A DNA stretch of 64,000 nt from Moritella sp. 24 (GCF_018219155.1 NZ_CP056123.1:3915505-3979504), one strand, 5' to 3'; shown: positions 33,595 to 42,835, numbered from the stretch's first letter. Numbers and translations are program-made. The notes: generated from the sequence alone by a model not told the origin.

Positions 33595-34011
33595 TGCCCA
33601 AGCATTTGCCGAGGCTTCAATCAGTTTGAAAGCATGATCAAACGCTTCTTTACTTTGACGATACGGATCCGGTATATCTTGCTTTTGTAACCATTGACTG
33701 AACAACATAGTCTTACCACGCGCTTCAGGGGCAATATTCGTTACCGCATTAATATGGCCTTGCTCCATCACTAAAATCAAATCAAACTCTCTACATAAAG
33801 CAGACGTTAACTGACGACCTTGATGGCCTGCTAAGCTAACACCGTTTTCTTCCGCTACCTGACAAGCCATTTTATCTGCTGGTTTACCAACTAATGCACC
33901 AACACCTGCAGATTCAACATTCTTATTCGGTAATAACGCTTTAAGCAAATACTCGCCCGACGGAGAACGGCAAATATTACCGACGCACACCACTAAAATA
34001 TTATTAAACAT
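33580..34011 (-). CDS. wzb: Low-molecular-weight protein-tyrosine phosphatase
   Basis: Wzb dephosphorylates the Wzc tyrosine tail, allowing the phosphorylation cycle needed for export. The 143-residue protein has the active-site P-loop CVGNICRSP (Cys9, Arg15) and the general-acid loop DIPDPYRQ. Start choice: AAGGG lies 6 bases before the ATG at 34011, while the ATG at 34041 has no ribosome binding site. It sits between wza and wzc. Confidence 0.96.
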   Translation of the reverse strand: MFNNILVVCVGNICRSPSGEYLLKALLPNKNVESAGVGALVGKPADKMACQVAEENGVSLAGHQGRQLTSALCREFDLILVMEQGHINAVTNIAPEARGKTMLFSQWLQKQDIPDPYRQSKEAFDHAFKLIEASANAWAKKLG

Positions 34012-34068
34012 AGCAAACCCTTTTAATTCATAACCTTTCAATCAATGCTTTCATTCAAACGCTATAAA

Positions 34069-35256
34069 TTACCAAGCTCGAACACGGTTAATACCTTCAG
34101 TAATATCATTAAAGCCTGTCACTGTTGGTAAGATCTGACCAATAACACGGTTCCAACGGGTAATTGGTGCTGCTGTTACATAGACAATGTCATAAGGTTG
34201 TAATTCAAATTCAGTACCGATAACCAATGCAGCGGCGTTACTGATATCTAATTGGTAGATATCTGCAATTGTATTAGCGCTAGCCTCATCTGACTCATTT
34301 ACAGGTGCAGTACTTTTGAGATGAGTAGTACGGTTCGCACGTACAACAAAGATACCTGTCGCATCAGCAGCTAGTTGGTTAATACCACCAACACTGCTTA
34401 ACGCTTCAGTCAAACTCATGCCTGCACGATCAATTTTTAATAATTTAGGTTCGTTTACTTCACCCATTACAAATACTTTTTGCGCATCATTACGTGGTAC
34501 GTGAACAATATCACCCGGCATTAATAAACGGTTCTGGGTTAAATCACCACGTTGCATCAAGGCATATAACGATAGCTCTTGCTCAACACCTTGACGGGTT
34601 AAGGTAATATTACGCCAATCAGCATTTTCAGCTAAACCGCCCGCACTGTTTACCGCATCTAATAACGTTAAAGGTACGTTGGAAATAAATTGTTGACCCG
34701 GCTTGTTCACTTCACCGGTAATATAAGTTTTTTTAGAACGGAACGCTGCAACGTTAACGTCAACTTGTGGTGTTTCAATAAATTTAGCTAACTTCTTCGT
34801 TAACATTGCACGAATTTCAACAACTGTTTTATCTGCTACTTTCACAAAGCCTATATAAGGATAGAAAATTGTACCGTCTGCATGCACCCAATTACCTGAT
34901 TCACTTGCACTACGGTAAGAACCAGCAGGAATAGTTAACTCAGGATGATCCCAAATCGTGACATTTAAAATATCCCCCGCACCAACACGGTATTCATATG
35001 CTGCCAATTTAGCATCTAATTCAGGGTTAATCTGTGCACTTTGGCGTGGCGTTTTATACGTCGCCATTTTATCTGCTGTTAACGGATATAAATTAACACG
35101 TTCTAAAATATCGACGTTTTCAGCACTATGACCGTTACTATCATCATTACTATTTGCAGCTTTATCGTCTATATTTAAATAAGAGCCAGGTACAGTACAA
35201 CCTGCCAGTATTACAGGTAAGGCAATAGCCACCAATAATTTTTTATAATGATTCAT
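34069..35256 (-). CDS. wza: Outer-membrane polysaccharide export lipoprotein
   Basis: Wza forms the outer-membrane export channel. The 395-residue precursor has a lipoprotein signal with lipobox VILAGC near residue 19. It then has a polysaccharide export domain (YRVGAGDILNVTIWDHPEL), two SLBB-type repeats (TYITGEVNKPG and VFVMGEVNEP) and a C-terminal amphipathic region ending RVRAW. I prefer the ATG at 35256 to the TTG at 35265. It is the first gene after the ops element and promoter near 35770-35846. Confidence 0.95.
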   Translation of the reverse strand: MNHYKKLLVAIALPVILAGCTVPGSYLNIDDKAANSNDDSNGHSAENVDILERVNLYPLTADKMATYKTPRQSAQINPELDAKLAAYEYRVGAGDILNVTIWDHPELTIPAGSYRSASESGNWVHADGTIFYPYIGFVKVADKTVVEIRAMLTKKLAKFIETPQVDVNVAAFRSKKTYITGEVNKPGQQFISNVPLTLLDAVNSAGGLAENADWRNITLTRQGVEQELSLYALMQRGDLTQNRLLMPGDIVHVPRNDAQKVFVMGEVNEPKLLKIDRAGMSLTEALSSVGGINQLAADATGIFVVRANRTTHLKSTAPVNESDEASANTIADIYQLDISNAAALVIGTEFELQPYDIVYVTAAPITRWNRVIGQILPTVTGFNDITEGINRVRAW

Positions 35257-35537
35257 ATGATCCAAAGTTCATTTTTAAAATTAGCGGGATTATACCGCGA
35301 AGATGAGGAAATAACTAAAGTGAACGACGTAACAAGACGCAAGTCACATTTCTAGATATCTTTTTCTACTTTTATTTCAACCTGTACTATGGCGATATGT
35401 TACATTGGATACATACATATTATCGTATGTGTCGACAGCCTCAAACATAAAATACCTAAGCACGTCTTACGTATTAATAGTCAAATATAATAATGAGGCC
35501 TTTGCAATGTTACCAAAATACAGAGTAAGAGATTCTT

Positions 35538-35753
35538 ATGTTCAGACGTTATGCCATCTTCACTAACAACTACCCACTGCTGCACAATATAAACCTGATG
35601 ATTGTTATATTGGTTATGCTAGGCAGTCTTTATCAGTTAATCGAAAATGAACAGCTAATCTATGCGAACGGTATCGCTTTCGCATTATTGTCAGTAATTA
35701 TGTTTGCGCGTTCAGCTGAATATAAACGTAAATATTTAACGCATAATAAATAA
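35538..35753 (+). CDS. Small membrane protein of unknown function, antisense to the wza leader
   Basis: The 71-residue protein has a central hydrophobic stretch (NLMIVILVMLGSLY and a second one, IAFALLSVIMFA) and a basic tail (EYKRKYLTHNK), so it looks like a two-segment inner-membrane protein. An AAGAGA-like site precedes the ATG. Codon composition looks coding rather than random. It is on the plus strand between wza and the ops element, so the wza mRNA leader would run antisense to it. I recognise no family. Confidence 0.5.
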   Translation: MFRRYAIFTNNYPLLHNINLMIVILVMLGSLYQLIENEQLIYANGIAFALLSVIMFARSAEYKRKYLTHNK

Positions 35754-35769
35754 TTATTATGCTAAAAAG

Positions 35770-35781
35770 CACGCTACCGCC
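35770..35781 (-). promoter_or_regulatory. ops element (JUMPstart) for RfaH recruitment
   Basis: The minus strand reads GGCGGTAGCGTG here, an exact match to the canonical ops core. It is preceded by TTGGGGTACTGCAACCC, which resembles the rest of the JUMPstart sequence. In enterobacteria ops pauses RNA polymerase and loads the antiterminator RfaH on long polysaccharide operons. It is about 515 bases upstream of wza and some 35 bases downstream of a predicted promoter. Confidence 0.9.
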
Positions 35782-35818
35782 CTAGGGTTGCAGTACCCCA
35801 AGACCGATAAAATTCTAA

Positions 35819-35846
35819 ATTATAAGGGATAATAAATAACTGTTCA
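35819..35846 (-). promoter_or_regulatory. Predicted sigma-70 promoter of the wza operon
   Basis: On the minus strand a TGAACA hexamer (35841-35846) is followed after 16 bases by a perfect TATAAT (35819-35824). Transcription would start near 35812 and reach the ops element about 30-40 bases later, the usual ops position. This is a sequence prediction only. Confidence 0.6.
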
Positions 35847-36204
35847 CATGATTATAAATTTATAAACAGTGATTTATTATCTTTTCAAGCTTCGCTATAA
35901 CACCCAAAAACGATGCAATACTCGCATATTCCCCTACTTTGAGCAAGTACTTTAGCTACTCCATAGTGGATAACTTAATTCCATTTAATATAATAAAATA
36001 CTGTTGATATTAATAGCTAAAATGTGACTAAACTAGCAAGGTTCAGCGAATAATCATGACTAAGCATTACACTTTAAATCATTCTTCAACCATATATAAA
36101 TACAATTTAAAACAACTACTAAAGTGAAATGCATTATATATTTTATAGAAATCAGATTATGTGATTGCTATCAAACATAAGGGCAGCACTGTACCCTAAT
36201 TACA
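35847..36204. other. AT-rich intergenic region upstream of the wza promoter
   Basis: About 360 bases of AT-rich sequence lie between the wza promoter and the end of the TrmB-like gene. I see no ORF, no RNA gene and no strong hairpin. It may hold upstream regulator sites. Confidence 0.5.
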
Positions 36205-36906
36205 TTACAATTTAGCGACCAACTGCCAAGATGTCTGACCACTAGCCCAATATTTTCGTTCAAACGGTGTTGTCGCCTCATCCGCTGTATACGTTTGTAA
36301 CTCACTGTCCACTTTCGCCAGTTCTAATGCGCGCTGAAACTCTTGTAAATATAGCGGCCAGTTACTACGTAACTCTAATTCACCACCCAAAGCGATAATA
36401 GACGGGAATACCGCCGCACCATGCCAGCGACGTTGCAAGTGCTTCGCTTTCGGCCAAGGGTTTGGATACAAGATATAATGCTTGTGTAACTGCCAACCCG
36501 CATCTACTGCCAAACGCCACAGGTCATTTAAATCAACTTGAAATAAATGGTAAACCTGCCCGTCCACTTGATGCGCATGGCGATGTTGTTCATTACGGTC
36601 TAAACGGTCTGCCGACTTATCCATACCAAACACTAAACAGTCAGGATGCATCTGTGCAATCTTAGCCGTACTTTCACCAACACCACAGCATGAATCAAAA
36701 ATAATAGGACGAGGATCAGCCGCGACAATCGCTTTCATTTGTTCAAATGCTTCAACTGTATGCTGACGATAAGGTTTACGGAATTTATGGGCTAAATGCT
36801 TTAATACCACTTCATCAAGATGCTCATTTAAGCCAGTTTGATTAGTCGTGATCTCACGAGAATTACCCATTGAGTCATCTTGTACTGTTTGTTGTTCAGT
36901 GTTCAT
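36205..36906 (-). CDS. TrmB-like SAM-dependent methyltransferase
   Basis: The 233-residue protein has a Rossmann SAM motif IIFDSCCGVGESTAKIA (about residues 69-85), FGMDKSADR and the TrmB-type LYPNPWPKAKHLQRRWHG. It also has the C-terminal TPFERKYWASGQ signature of tRNA (guanine-N7) methyltransferases. The N-terminal 30 residues are hydrophilic and unlike TrmB. It may be a paralogue with a different RNA target, because its SAM loop (DSCCGVGEST) differs from the usual EIGFGMG-type loop of TrmB. Confidence 0.75.
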   Translation of the reverse strand: MNTEQQTVQDDSMGNSREITTNQTGLNEHLDEVVLKHLAHKFRKPYRQHTVEAFEQMKAIVAADPRPIIFDSCCGVGESTAKIAQMHPDCLVFGMDKSADRLDRNEQHRHAHQVDGQVYHLFQVDLNDLWRLAVDAGWQLHKHYILYPNPWPKAKHLQRRWHGAAVFPSIIALGGELELRSNWPLYLQEFQRALELAKVDSELQTYTADEATTPFERKYWASGQTSWQLVAKL

Positions 36907-37024
36907 TGCTGTTACCGGTTTTTAAATACGAGAGAGAACTCCTCTCATCTTCACTTTTAAAAATAGAAGTGAAGCAAAGAGAAGTCTTATTTATTAGTTT
37001 AATTATAGAGCCTGAGGCGTACTC

Positions 37025-37795
37025 TTAACTTCTTAGCCCTACACCTTTACTGATCAAACGATATACCAAGGCATACAGCACAGCGATAAAGCCAATGATG
37101 ACAGTAAATGAATAGAGTAGAGGAATATTTTCGATACCTAAGAAACCGTTACGGAACGCACTGACCATGTAAATGATAGGGTTCGCATGTGAAATAGTTT
37201 CCCATACAGGTGGTAATAATGACGTTGAATAAAATACACCGCCTAAATAGGTTAAGGGTGTGAGTACAAACGTCGGGATAATAGAAATATCGTCAAAGCT
37301 TTTTGCAAAAATGGCATTAAGCAGCCCAGCTAATGCGAATAGAATCGAAGTCAATAATAGCGTCGTGATGATCACCAATATACTGTGGATTTGTAATGGT
37401 ACAAAAAACAGCGATACACAGGTAACAATAAAGCCCACCAGTAAACCTCGTGTCACACCACCACCGACATAACCAGCAATAATGATATAAGTGGGCACTG
37501 GTGATACCAGTAACTCTTCAATATTGCCTTGGAATTTAGCACTGTAAAATGACGACGCAACATTCGAATACGAATTGGTGATCACCGACATCATAATCAG
37601 TCCAGGGACGATAAACGCCATGTAGCTAAAACCATCCATCTGACCTACACGAGAGCCTATTAAGTTACCGAAGATAACAAAATACAAAGTCATGGTAATT
37701 GCAGGCGGTACTAGCGTTTGTACCCAAATACGTGTGAAGCGCGTGATCTCTTTGTTCAGAATACTGTTAAACGCGATTAAATAATTTTGTTTCAT
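37025..37795 (-). CDS. yadH: ABC-2 type transporter permease
   Basis: This 256-residue permease has six hydrophobic segments and the ABC-2 membrane motif region GGVFYSTSLLPPVWETISHANPI (about residues 185-207). It pairs with the ATPase YadG encoded upstream. The substrate of YadGH is not established. The hpt-yadG-yadH neighbourhood resembles the E. coli hpt/can/yadGH region. Confidence 0.92.
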   Translation of the reverse strand: MKQNYLIAFNSILNKEITRFTRIWVQTLVPPAITMTLYFVIFGNLIGSRVGQMDGFSYMAFIVPGLIMMSVITNSYSNVASSFYSAKFQGNIEELLVSPVPTYIIIAGYVGGGVTRGLLVGFIVTCVSLFFVPLQIHSILVIITTLLLTSILFALAGLLNAIFAKSFDDISIIPTFVLTPLTYLGGVFYSTSLLPPVWETISHANPIIYMVSAFRNGFLGIENIPLLYSFTVIIGFIAVLYALVYRLISKGVGLRS

Positions 37796-37856
37796 TTTAA
37801 CTAACCTATCAAGATATTGTGTGAACCGTGGTACAAATTAGTGGAGAGTTAATAAA

Positions 37857-37943
37857 GAAAGACAACGGTTGTTGGCATGGATGCCAACCCCAAGCTCGCG
37901 CCTACCAAAATAGGATGTGTTTACAGCACGTTGTCGTCTTTAG
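37857..37943 (+). repeat. REP-like intergenic hairpin, copy A
   Basis: The core TTGGCATGGATGCCAA (37873-37888) is a perfect stem-loop. It is followed by CCTAC, AGGATGTGTTTAC and an outer arm (CGTTGTCGTCTTT) that pairs with the initial AAAGACAACG. A second copy, B, occurs at 39050-39125 with the same block order. Confidence 0.75.
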
Positions 37944-37958
37944 TTAACTCGGAACATA

Positions 37959-38891
37959 CTATGAACTAGCTTGCACCTGTCTACCCTGCTCTACTATATC
38001 CATAAACAAGGCTTCTAAACGATTCTCTTTATTACGAATACCTTGCACTTCAATATTCATCGTCGCCAATTGCGAGAATAACGAATTCAAACCACGATTC
38101 TTCGCTACATCCACTTCTAAAGTATGATCATCTAATAATCGACAGCTATAACCGTCTAATTTAGGTTTAATTAATTGGCTATTTATATCCAACAGGTAGG
38201 ATTCACTATTCAGTTTAGATAACAGCGCCTTCATTGAAGTGTTTTCAATCAACAGGCCTTTATCAATAATACCAATATTACGACACAGCATTTCAGCTTC
38301 TTCTAAATAATGCGTTGTCAGAATAATGGTAATACCTTGCTCGTTTTTACGTTGTAAGAATTCCCACATAGTACGGCGTAATTCAATATCAACACCGGCT
38401 GTTGGTTCATCTAAAATAAGTAACTGAGGTTCATGTACAAGCGCACGGGCGATCATTAATCGGCGCTTCATCCCGCCAGACAAATTACGTGCCGCTTCAT
38501 GGCGTTTATCCCATAATTCCAGCTGTTTTAATAATGCTTCACAACGCACTAGCGCTTCTTTACGGGGTACACCGTAATAGCCCGCCTGATTGACAATAAT
38601 ATTTTCAATTTTTTCAAACGGATTAAAGTTAAATTCTTGTGGTACTAAACCAATTTGGCTCTTTGCCGCTTCAAGGTCAGTATCAATATCAAAACCAAAA
38701 ATTTTAACTTGCCCAGCGGTTTTATTAACGAGTGAACTCATCACGCCAATCGTGGTCGACTTACCCGCACCGTTAGGCCCTAGCAGCGCATAAAAATCGC
38801 CTTTTTCTACTGTCAGATCGATACGCTTTACTGCTTTAACTCCGCCAGAATAAGTCTTCTGAAGCCCTTTAATTTCGAGTGCTAACGTCAT
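37959..38891 (-). CDS. yadG: ABC transporter ATP-binding protein
   Basis: This 310-residue ATPase has Walker A GPNGAGKSTTIG, the signature LSGGMKRRL, Walker B LLILDEPTAGVD and the switch His in TTHYLEEAEML. A C-terminal regulatory extension of about 90 residues follows. It energises YadH. I start it at the ATG at 38891, giving MTLALEIKGLQ; the TTG at 38912 only adds seven residues. A REP-like hairpin separates it from yadH. Confidence 0.93.
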   Translation of the reverse strand: MTLALEIKGLQKTYSGGVKAVKRIDLTVEKGDFYALLGPNGAGKSTTIGVMSSLVNKTAGQVKIFGFDIDTDLEAAKSQIGLVPQEFNFNPFEKIENIIVNQAGYYGVPRKEALVRCEALLKQLELWDKRHEAARNLSGGMKRRLMIARALVHEPQLLILDEPTAGVDIELRRTMWEFLQRKNEQGITIILTTHYLEEAEMLCRNIGIIDKGLLIENTSMKALLSKLNSESYLLDINSQLIKPKLDGYSCRLLDDHTLEVDVAKNRGLNSLFSQLATMNIEVQGIRNKENRLEALFMDIVEQGRQVQASS

Positions 38892-39049
38892 GTGAGGAAT
38901 AAACCTAATCAAGAATGGGAGGTGAATTATACTGGAATAGCTTAGAAATGCGAGAGTGGAGTCTTAACTCACTATGTAATAATTGCTCTAAGACTTAAGG
39001 GCTAAGGCGTGAGGCGTAATAAGACGATAACTTAAGAGAGTCGCTTAAA

Positions 39050-39125
39050 GTAAGATCAGCTGTTGCTGGCAGGGATGCCAGCCCAAGCCTACAAGGATGT
39101 ATTTACGGCGGGCTGAACGTCTTTA
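39050..39125 (+). repeat. REP-like intergenic hairpin, copy B
   Basis: The core CTGGCAGGGATGCCAG matches copy A at 37857-37943, with the outer stem pair changed from T-A to C-G, a compensatory change. The blocks CCTAC and AGGATGTATTTAC follow in the same order. It lies in the yadG-hpt gap. A separate arm pair GACCAGC / GCTGGTC occurs at 39134-39157. Confidence 0.72.
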
Positions 39126-39168
39126 AACGACTCGACCAGCAACTACTAGAGCTGGTCTTAGGGTTAGA

Positions 39169-39702
39169 TTAACCTTCTAATGGTACAACTTTACCTACGT
39201 AAGGTAAGTTACGGTATTTTTGACCGTAATCGATACCATAACCTACTACGAATTCATCTGGAATTTCAAAACCTACCCAATCAACTGGTACGTTTACTTC
39301 ACGACGAGATGGTTTGTCTAATAATGTCGTGATTGTGATTGATTTAGGATCACGTAATTCTAGCATCGTTTTGATTTTGCTTAACGTGAAACCAGTATCA
39401 ATGATGTCTTCAACGATAAGTACATCTTTACCTTTAATGTCGCTATCTAAGTCTTTTAAGATACGCACATCACGGTTACTTTCCATTGAATTACCGTAGC
39501 TTGATGCTGTCATAAAGTCTAATTCAACAGGTAAGTTGATATGACGACATAGATCAGACATATAAATTACTGAACCACGTAACAAGCAAACAATGATTAG
39601 CGTGTCAGTGTCTTTATAATGCGTTTCAATTTGTGCAGCTAGCTCTTTTACTTTTGCTTGCACGTCAGCTTCAGTGATCATCACTTCAACAGTGTGTTTC
39701 AT
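39169..39702 (-). CDS. hpt: Hypoxanthine phosphoribosyltransferase
   Basis: Hpt salvages hypoxanthine (and guanine) to IMP or GMP using PRPP. The 177-residue protein has the PRPP-binding loop [16 protein letters not shown] and [25 protein letters not shown] before the ATG at 39702 decides the start over the 39738 alternative. It is divergent from the HapR/LuxR-type regulator gene, the arrangement known from Vibrio. Confidence 0.96.
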   Translation of the reverse strand: MKHTVEVMITEADVQAKVKELAAQIETHYKDTDTLIIVCLLRGSVIYMSDLCRHINLPVELDFMTASSYGNSMESNRDVRILKDLDSDIKGKDVLIVEDIIDTGFTLSKIKTMLELRDPKSITITTLLDKPSRREVNVPVDWVGFEIPDEFVVGYGIDYGQKYRNLPYVGKVVPLEG

Positions 39703-39982
39703 GTTAATTTCTCCAAACGATCTCAGTACCACCAGCAATAAATAGGCTAAGTACTCATCTCTAAAAATGTAATCATAATGATATATTGCGCATAGTTTAG
39801 CAGCCTAATACCAATATTCGAAATGGTTTCATAAAAAACAGCGCTGTTATCGCGACAAAATACAACCGACAAACCGCATAGAAAGCGTGATTAGTTTCAC
39901 ATTAGAGTTGAACTGGATATAAGCCTAATGATAGCATTAACAATAATTTAACATTGTTATTTATTACCTTTGGATGCTACAT

Positions 39983-40630
39983 ATGGAAATGCCTGCAGTA
40001 ATCAGACGCCGTACCCGTCTATCCCCCGAAGCACGTCGCGAACAACTGATGCAGTGTGCAATCGAAGTTTTCTCTAAACGTGGTCTAGGTCGTGCGGGTC
40101 ATGCTGAAATAGCAGAGCTTGCGCAAGTATCGGTTGCGACAGTCTTTAACTACTTCAGTAGCCGAGAAGAATTAGTGGATAATGTATTAATACAAATTGA
40201 AGACTTCTTCAGTGATATGGTACGCCGTAACTTTGTTGATATTAACGAACCATCAAACAACAGTACGCAACCAATTAAGAGTGCTCATCAAGCAATCCAC
40301 GATTACCTGTCCGATTTTGTTGATGCCGCCATTAACAATCCACAGTTCACTTACATTTGGTTGGAATGGAGTTCATCTATTCGCGAAGAGACTTGGCCAC
40401 GCTACCTTGCTTTACTCGATAATAACATTGCCATTATCAGTAACAAGATCGAACCAGCCATCGCATCCGGTGAAATAAATACCTATTTAACCACCACTGA
40501 ATTTGCTCGTAGCCTATCAAACCAAGGCTATATGATCTTGCAATTAGTCAATCAACCAAAGGCAATGAGCAGAGAACGAATTATTGAGTTTTTAGAAAAG
40601 TATGTCACGTCAGCATTAGCGAAAGCATAA
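39983..40630 (+). CDS. HapR/LuxR/LitR-family TetR-type quorum-sensing regulator
   Basis: The protein of about 215 residues has an N-terminal TetR helix-turn-helix (RRRTRLSPEARREQLMQCAI, AEIAELAQVSVATVFNYFSSREELVD) and a C-terminal segment with WLEWSSSIREETWPRYLALL. Both match the Vibrio HapR/LuxR/SmcR master regulators much better than general TetR proteins. In that family it controls cell-density-dependent genes. The location next to hpt is the conserved Vibrio location. Starts at 39974, 39983 and 39989 are possible; GGATG six bases upstream favours 39983. A terminator follows. Confidence 0.88.
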   Translation: MEMPAVIRRRTRLSPEARREQLMQCAIEVFSKRGLGRAGHAEIAELAQVSVATVFNYFSSREELVDNVLIQIEDFFSDMVRRNFVDINEPSNNSTQPIKSAHQAIHDYLSDFVDAAINNPQFTYIWLEWSSSIREETWPRYLALLDNNIAIISNKIEPAIASGEINTYLTTTEFARSLSNQGYMILQLVNQPKAMSRERIIEFLEKYVTSALAKA

Positions 40631-40646
40631 AATCCAACACAGTTTA

Positions 40647-40689
40647 CCCCTCCTTTTCTTTCCTTTCCTTTTAATAAAAAAAGGAGGGG
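40647..40689 (+). terminator. Bidirectional terminator between the HapR-like gene and ubiX
   Basis: An 11-base arm CCCCTCCTTTT (40647-40657) and its complement AAAAGGAGGGG (40679-40689) flank a T/C-rich loop. It lies between two convergent genes. The stem is GC-rich at its base and the flanks are T-rich in the plus direction, so it can serve both genes. Confidence 0.8.
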
Positions 40690-40707
40690 GTTGTTTAATC
40701 TTCAGGC

Positions 40708-41337
40708 CTAGCGTCCCCAACCAGCATAAATCGATTGCTCTACATCTATGTGATCAAGAATACGCGCCACCATCAAGTCAATCAGATCATCCAATGTCTC
40801 TGGCTTACGGTAAAAACCCGGTGCCGCGGGCATGATCGTCACGCCTAAACGCGATAACTTCAGCATATTCTCTAAATGGATTGGAGAAAGTGGTGTTTCA
40901 CGCGGGATCAAGACTAGTTGACCACGCTCTTTTAATACTACATCCGCCGCACGCTGTAAGAGGTTTGTCGACATACCTTGCGCAACAGCCGCTACCGTCC
41001 CCATACTGCATGGACAGATCACCATCTGCTTTGGTGCACCAGAACCCGATGCGACTGGCGAGAACCAATCTTTACTGCTTGGCACAAATAATTGCCCCGC
41101 TCTCGCGTTATACTTTTCTGATAAATAAAGCTGTAGTGACTTATTATCCGCAGGCCAGTTTTCATCGGTTTCAGTGGCCATCACCACTTTTGCTGCATCT
41201 GACATCAATAAATGTACTTGCACATCCGCTGCTAATAATAGCTCTAATAAACGTACCGCATATTGTGAACCTGACGCGCCACTAATACCTAAGGTAATAC
41301 GCTTATTAAATGTAGTTGATTCAGCTTTAGCTAGCAT
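40708..41337 (-). CDS. ubiX: Flavin prenyltransferase
   Basis: UbiX makes the prenylated FMN cofactor of UbiD decarboxylases in ubiquinone synthesis. The 209-residue protein has [19 protein letters not shown], the [15 protein letters not shown] loop, and [17 protein letters not shown], all family hallmarks. The gene lies downstream of mpl, as in many gammaproteobacteria, with a 52-base gap. Confidence 0.95.
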   Translation of the reverse strand: MLAKAESTTFNKRITLGISGASGSQYAVRLLELLLAADVQVHLLMSDAAKVVMATETDENWPADNKSLQLYLSEKYNARAGQLFVPSSKDWFSPVASGSGAPKQMVICPCSMGTVAAVAQGMSTNLLQRAADVVLKERGQLVLIPRETPLSPIHLENMLKLSRLGVTIMPAAPGFYRKPETLDDLIDLMVARILDHIDVEQSIYAGWGR

Positions 41338-41389
41338 GATAATCGAAACCCTTTTTCATATAAGTCATTATTTAACTTATCGTGTTTAA

Positions 41390-42835
41390 TTATAATTGTG
41401 CGAGTAATTTATCATGAATACCAGCGAAACCACCATTACTCATAATTAGTACATGGCAAGGACCATCCTGCTTATGTGCCAGTGTCGCTATATCTGCAAT
41501 TAATACATCAATTTGCTGATGGATAACCGCTTTATTCTTATTTATATCACTACATTCAATATCGACACTCGCACATAACTCATCTGCAACAGGTTGTAGA
41601 TTCCAGTCGAGTCCTTCAGGTTGATACAAAAATACATTATCTGCCAAGGTGAGAGATTGCGCCAATGCTTGCTGATGTGTGCCCATACGCATGGTATTTG
41701 AACGCGGTTCTAACACCGCGATAATACGCTCATTGCCTACCGCTGCACGTAGCCCCGCTAACGTAGTCGTAATTGCAGTCGGGTGATGCGCAAAATCATC
41801 ATAAACACGGATACCCTGCACTTCACCTTTTACTTCCATACGACGCTTTGGGGTTTTAAACTCCCCTAACCCTGTAATGGCTTGGCTTAACTCAACACCT
41901 GCATAATGCGCTGCTGCAATAGCCATCATGCCATTTTGTAAGTTGTGCTCGCCAATCAAGTTCCAGTTAACCACACCAGCAAGTTCACCCTTACAGTAAA
42001 CTTCGAATTGGCTCGCATCTTCACGTAACTTCTTCGCTTGCCAATGACAGTTATCTGCAACATCTCTAGATTTATATTCCGAGCCTAGCTCTTTATCCTC
42101 TAAAGACAAACGTTGTACTGGTGTCCAGCAACCTTGTGCTTTCACTTCATCCAATGCAGGTACATTATCCGGCATTAAAATAAGGCCATTACTTGGTACT
42201 GTTCTCACTACATGATGGAATTGGCGTTGAATTGCCGCTAAATCAGGGAAGATATCCGCGTGATCATATTCAAGGTTATTCATAATCAGAGTATTTGGCT
42301 GATAATGCACAAACTTAGAACGCTTATCGAAAAAGGCAGTATCGTATTCATCGGCTTCAATCACAAAGAAATAGCCACCACCAAGACGTGCTGACTCAGT
42401 GAAGTTCTGTGGTACACCACCGATTAAGAAACCCGGATTTAATCCTGCGTATTCTAAGATCCATGCAACCATGGCCGCAGTCGTTGTTTTACCGTGTGTA
42501 CCCGATGCCGCTATCACATAACGGTGTTGTAGCAGATGTTCAGATAACCACTGTGGTCCCGATGTATATGGTAGTTTTCGATTTAGCATATATTCAACGC
42601 ACGGATTACCACGAGACATTGCATTACCAACAATGACCATATCAGGCGCGGGATCAAGCTGACTCGGATCATAGCCTTCGATGAGTTCAATACCTTGTTC
42701 TTCTAACTGGGTACTCATCGGCGGATACACATTAGCATCAGACCCCGTCACTCTATAACCAAGCTGTTTAGCCAGTACCGCAATACCACCCATGAAGGTG
42801 CCACAAATACCAAGAATATGAATATGTTTAGACAT
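41390..42835 (-). CDS. mpl: UDP-N-acetylmuramate:L-alanyl-gamma-D-glutamyl-meso-diaminopimelate ligase
   Basis: Mpl ligates recycled tripeptide to UDP-MurNAc in peptidoglycan recycling. The 481-residue Mur ligase has GICGTFMGGIAVLAKQLGY, the ATP loop SGTHGKTTTAAMVAW, EADEYDTAFFDKRSKF and VYDDFAHHPTAI. Length and motifs match Mpl rather than MurC. AAAAAGGTAATCTG before the ATG is a good ribosome binding site. Confidence 0.95.
   Translation of the reverse strand: MSKHIHILGICGTFMGGIAVLAKQLGYRVTGSDANVYPPMSTQLEEQGIELIEGYDPSQLDPAPDMVIVGNAMSRGNPCVEYMLNRKLPYTSGPQWLSEHLLQHRYVIAASGTHGKTTTAAMVAWILEYAGLNPGFLIGGVPQNFTESARLGGGYFFVIEADEYDTAFFDKRSKFVHYQPNTLIMNNLEYDHADIFPDLAAIQRQFHHVVRTVPSNGLILMPDNVPALDEVKAQGCWTPVQRLSLEDKELGSEYKSRDVADNCHWQAKKLREDASQFEVYCKGELAGVVNWNLIGEHNLQNGMMAIAAAHYAGVELSQAITGLGEFKTPKRRMEVKGEVQGIRVYDDFAHHPTAITTTLAGLRAAVGNERIIAVLEPRSNTMRMGTHQQALAQSLTLADNVFLYQPEGLDWNLQPVADELCASVDIECSDINKNKAVIHQQIDVLIADIATLAHKQDGPCHVLIMSNGGFAGIHDKLLAQL

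Noticed and set aside
36949-36974. Hairpin CTTCACTT / AAGTGAAG as a yadH or TrmB-like gene element
   Set aside because: No T-run follows and the arms are short; I cannot assign it a role.
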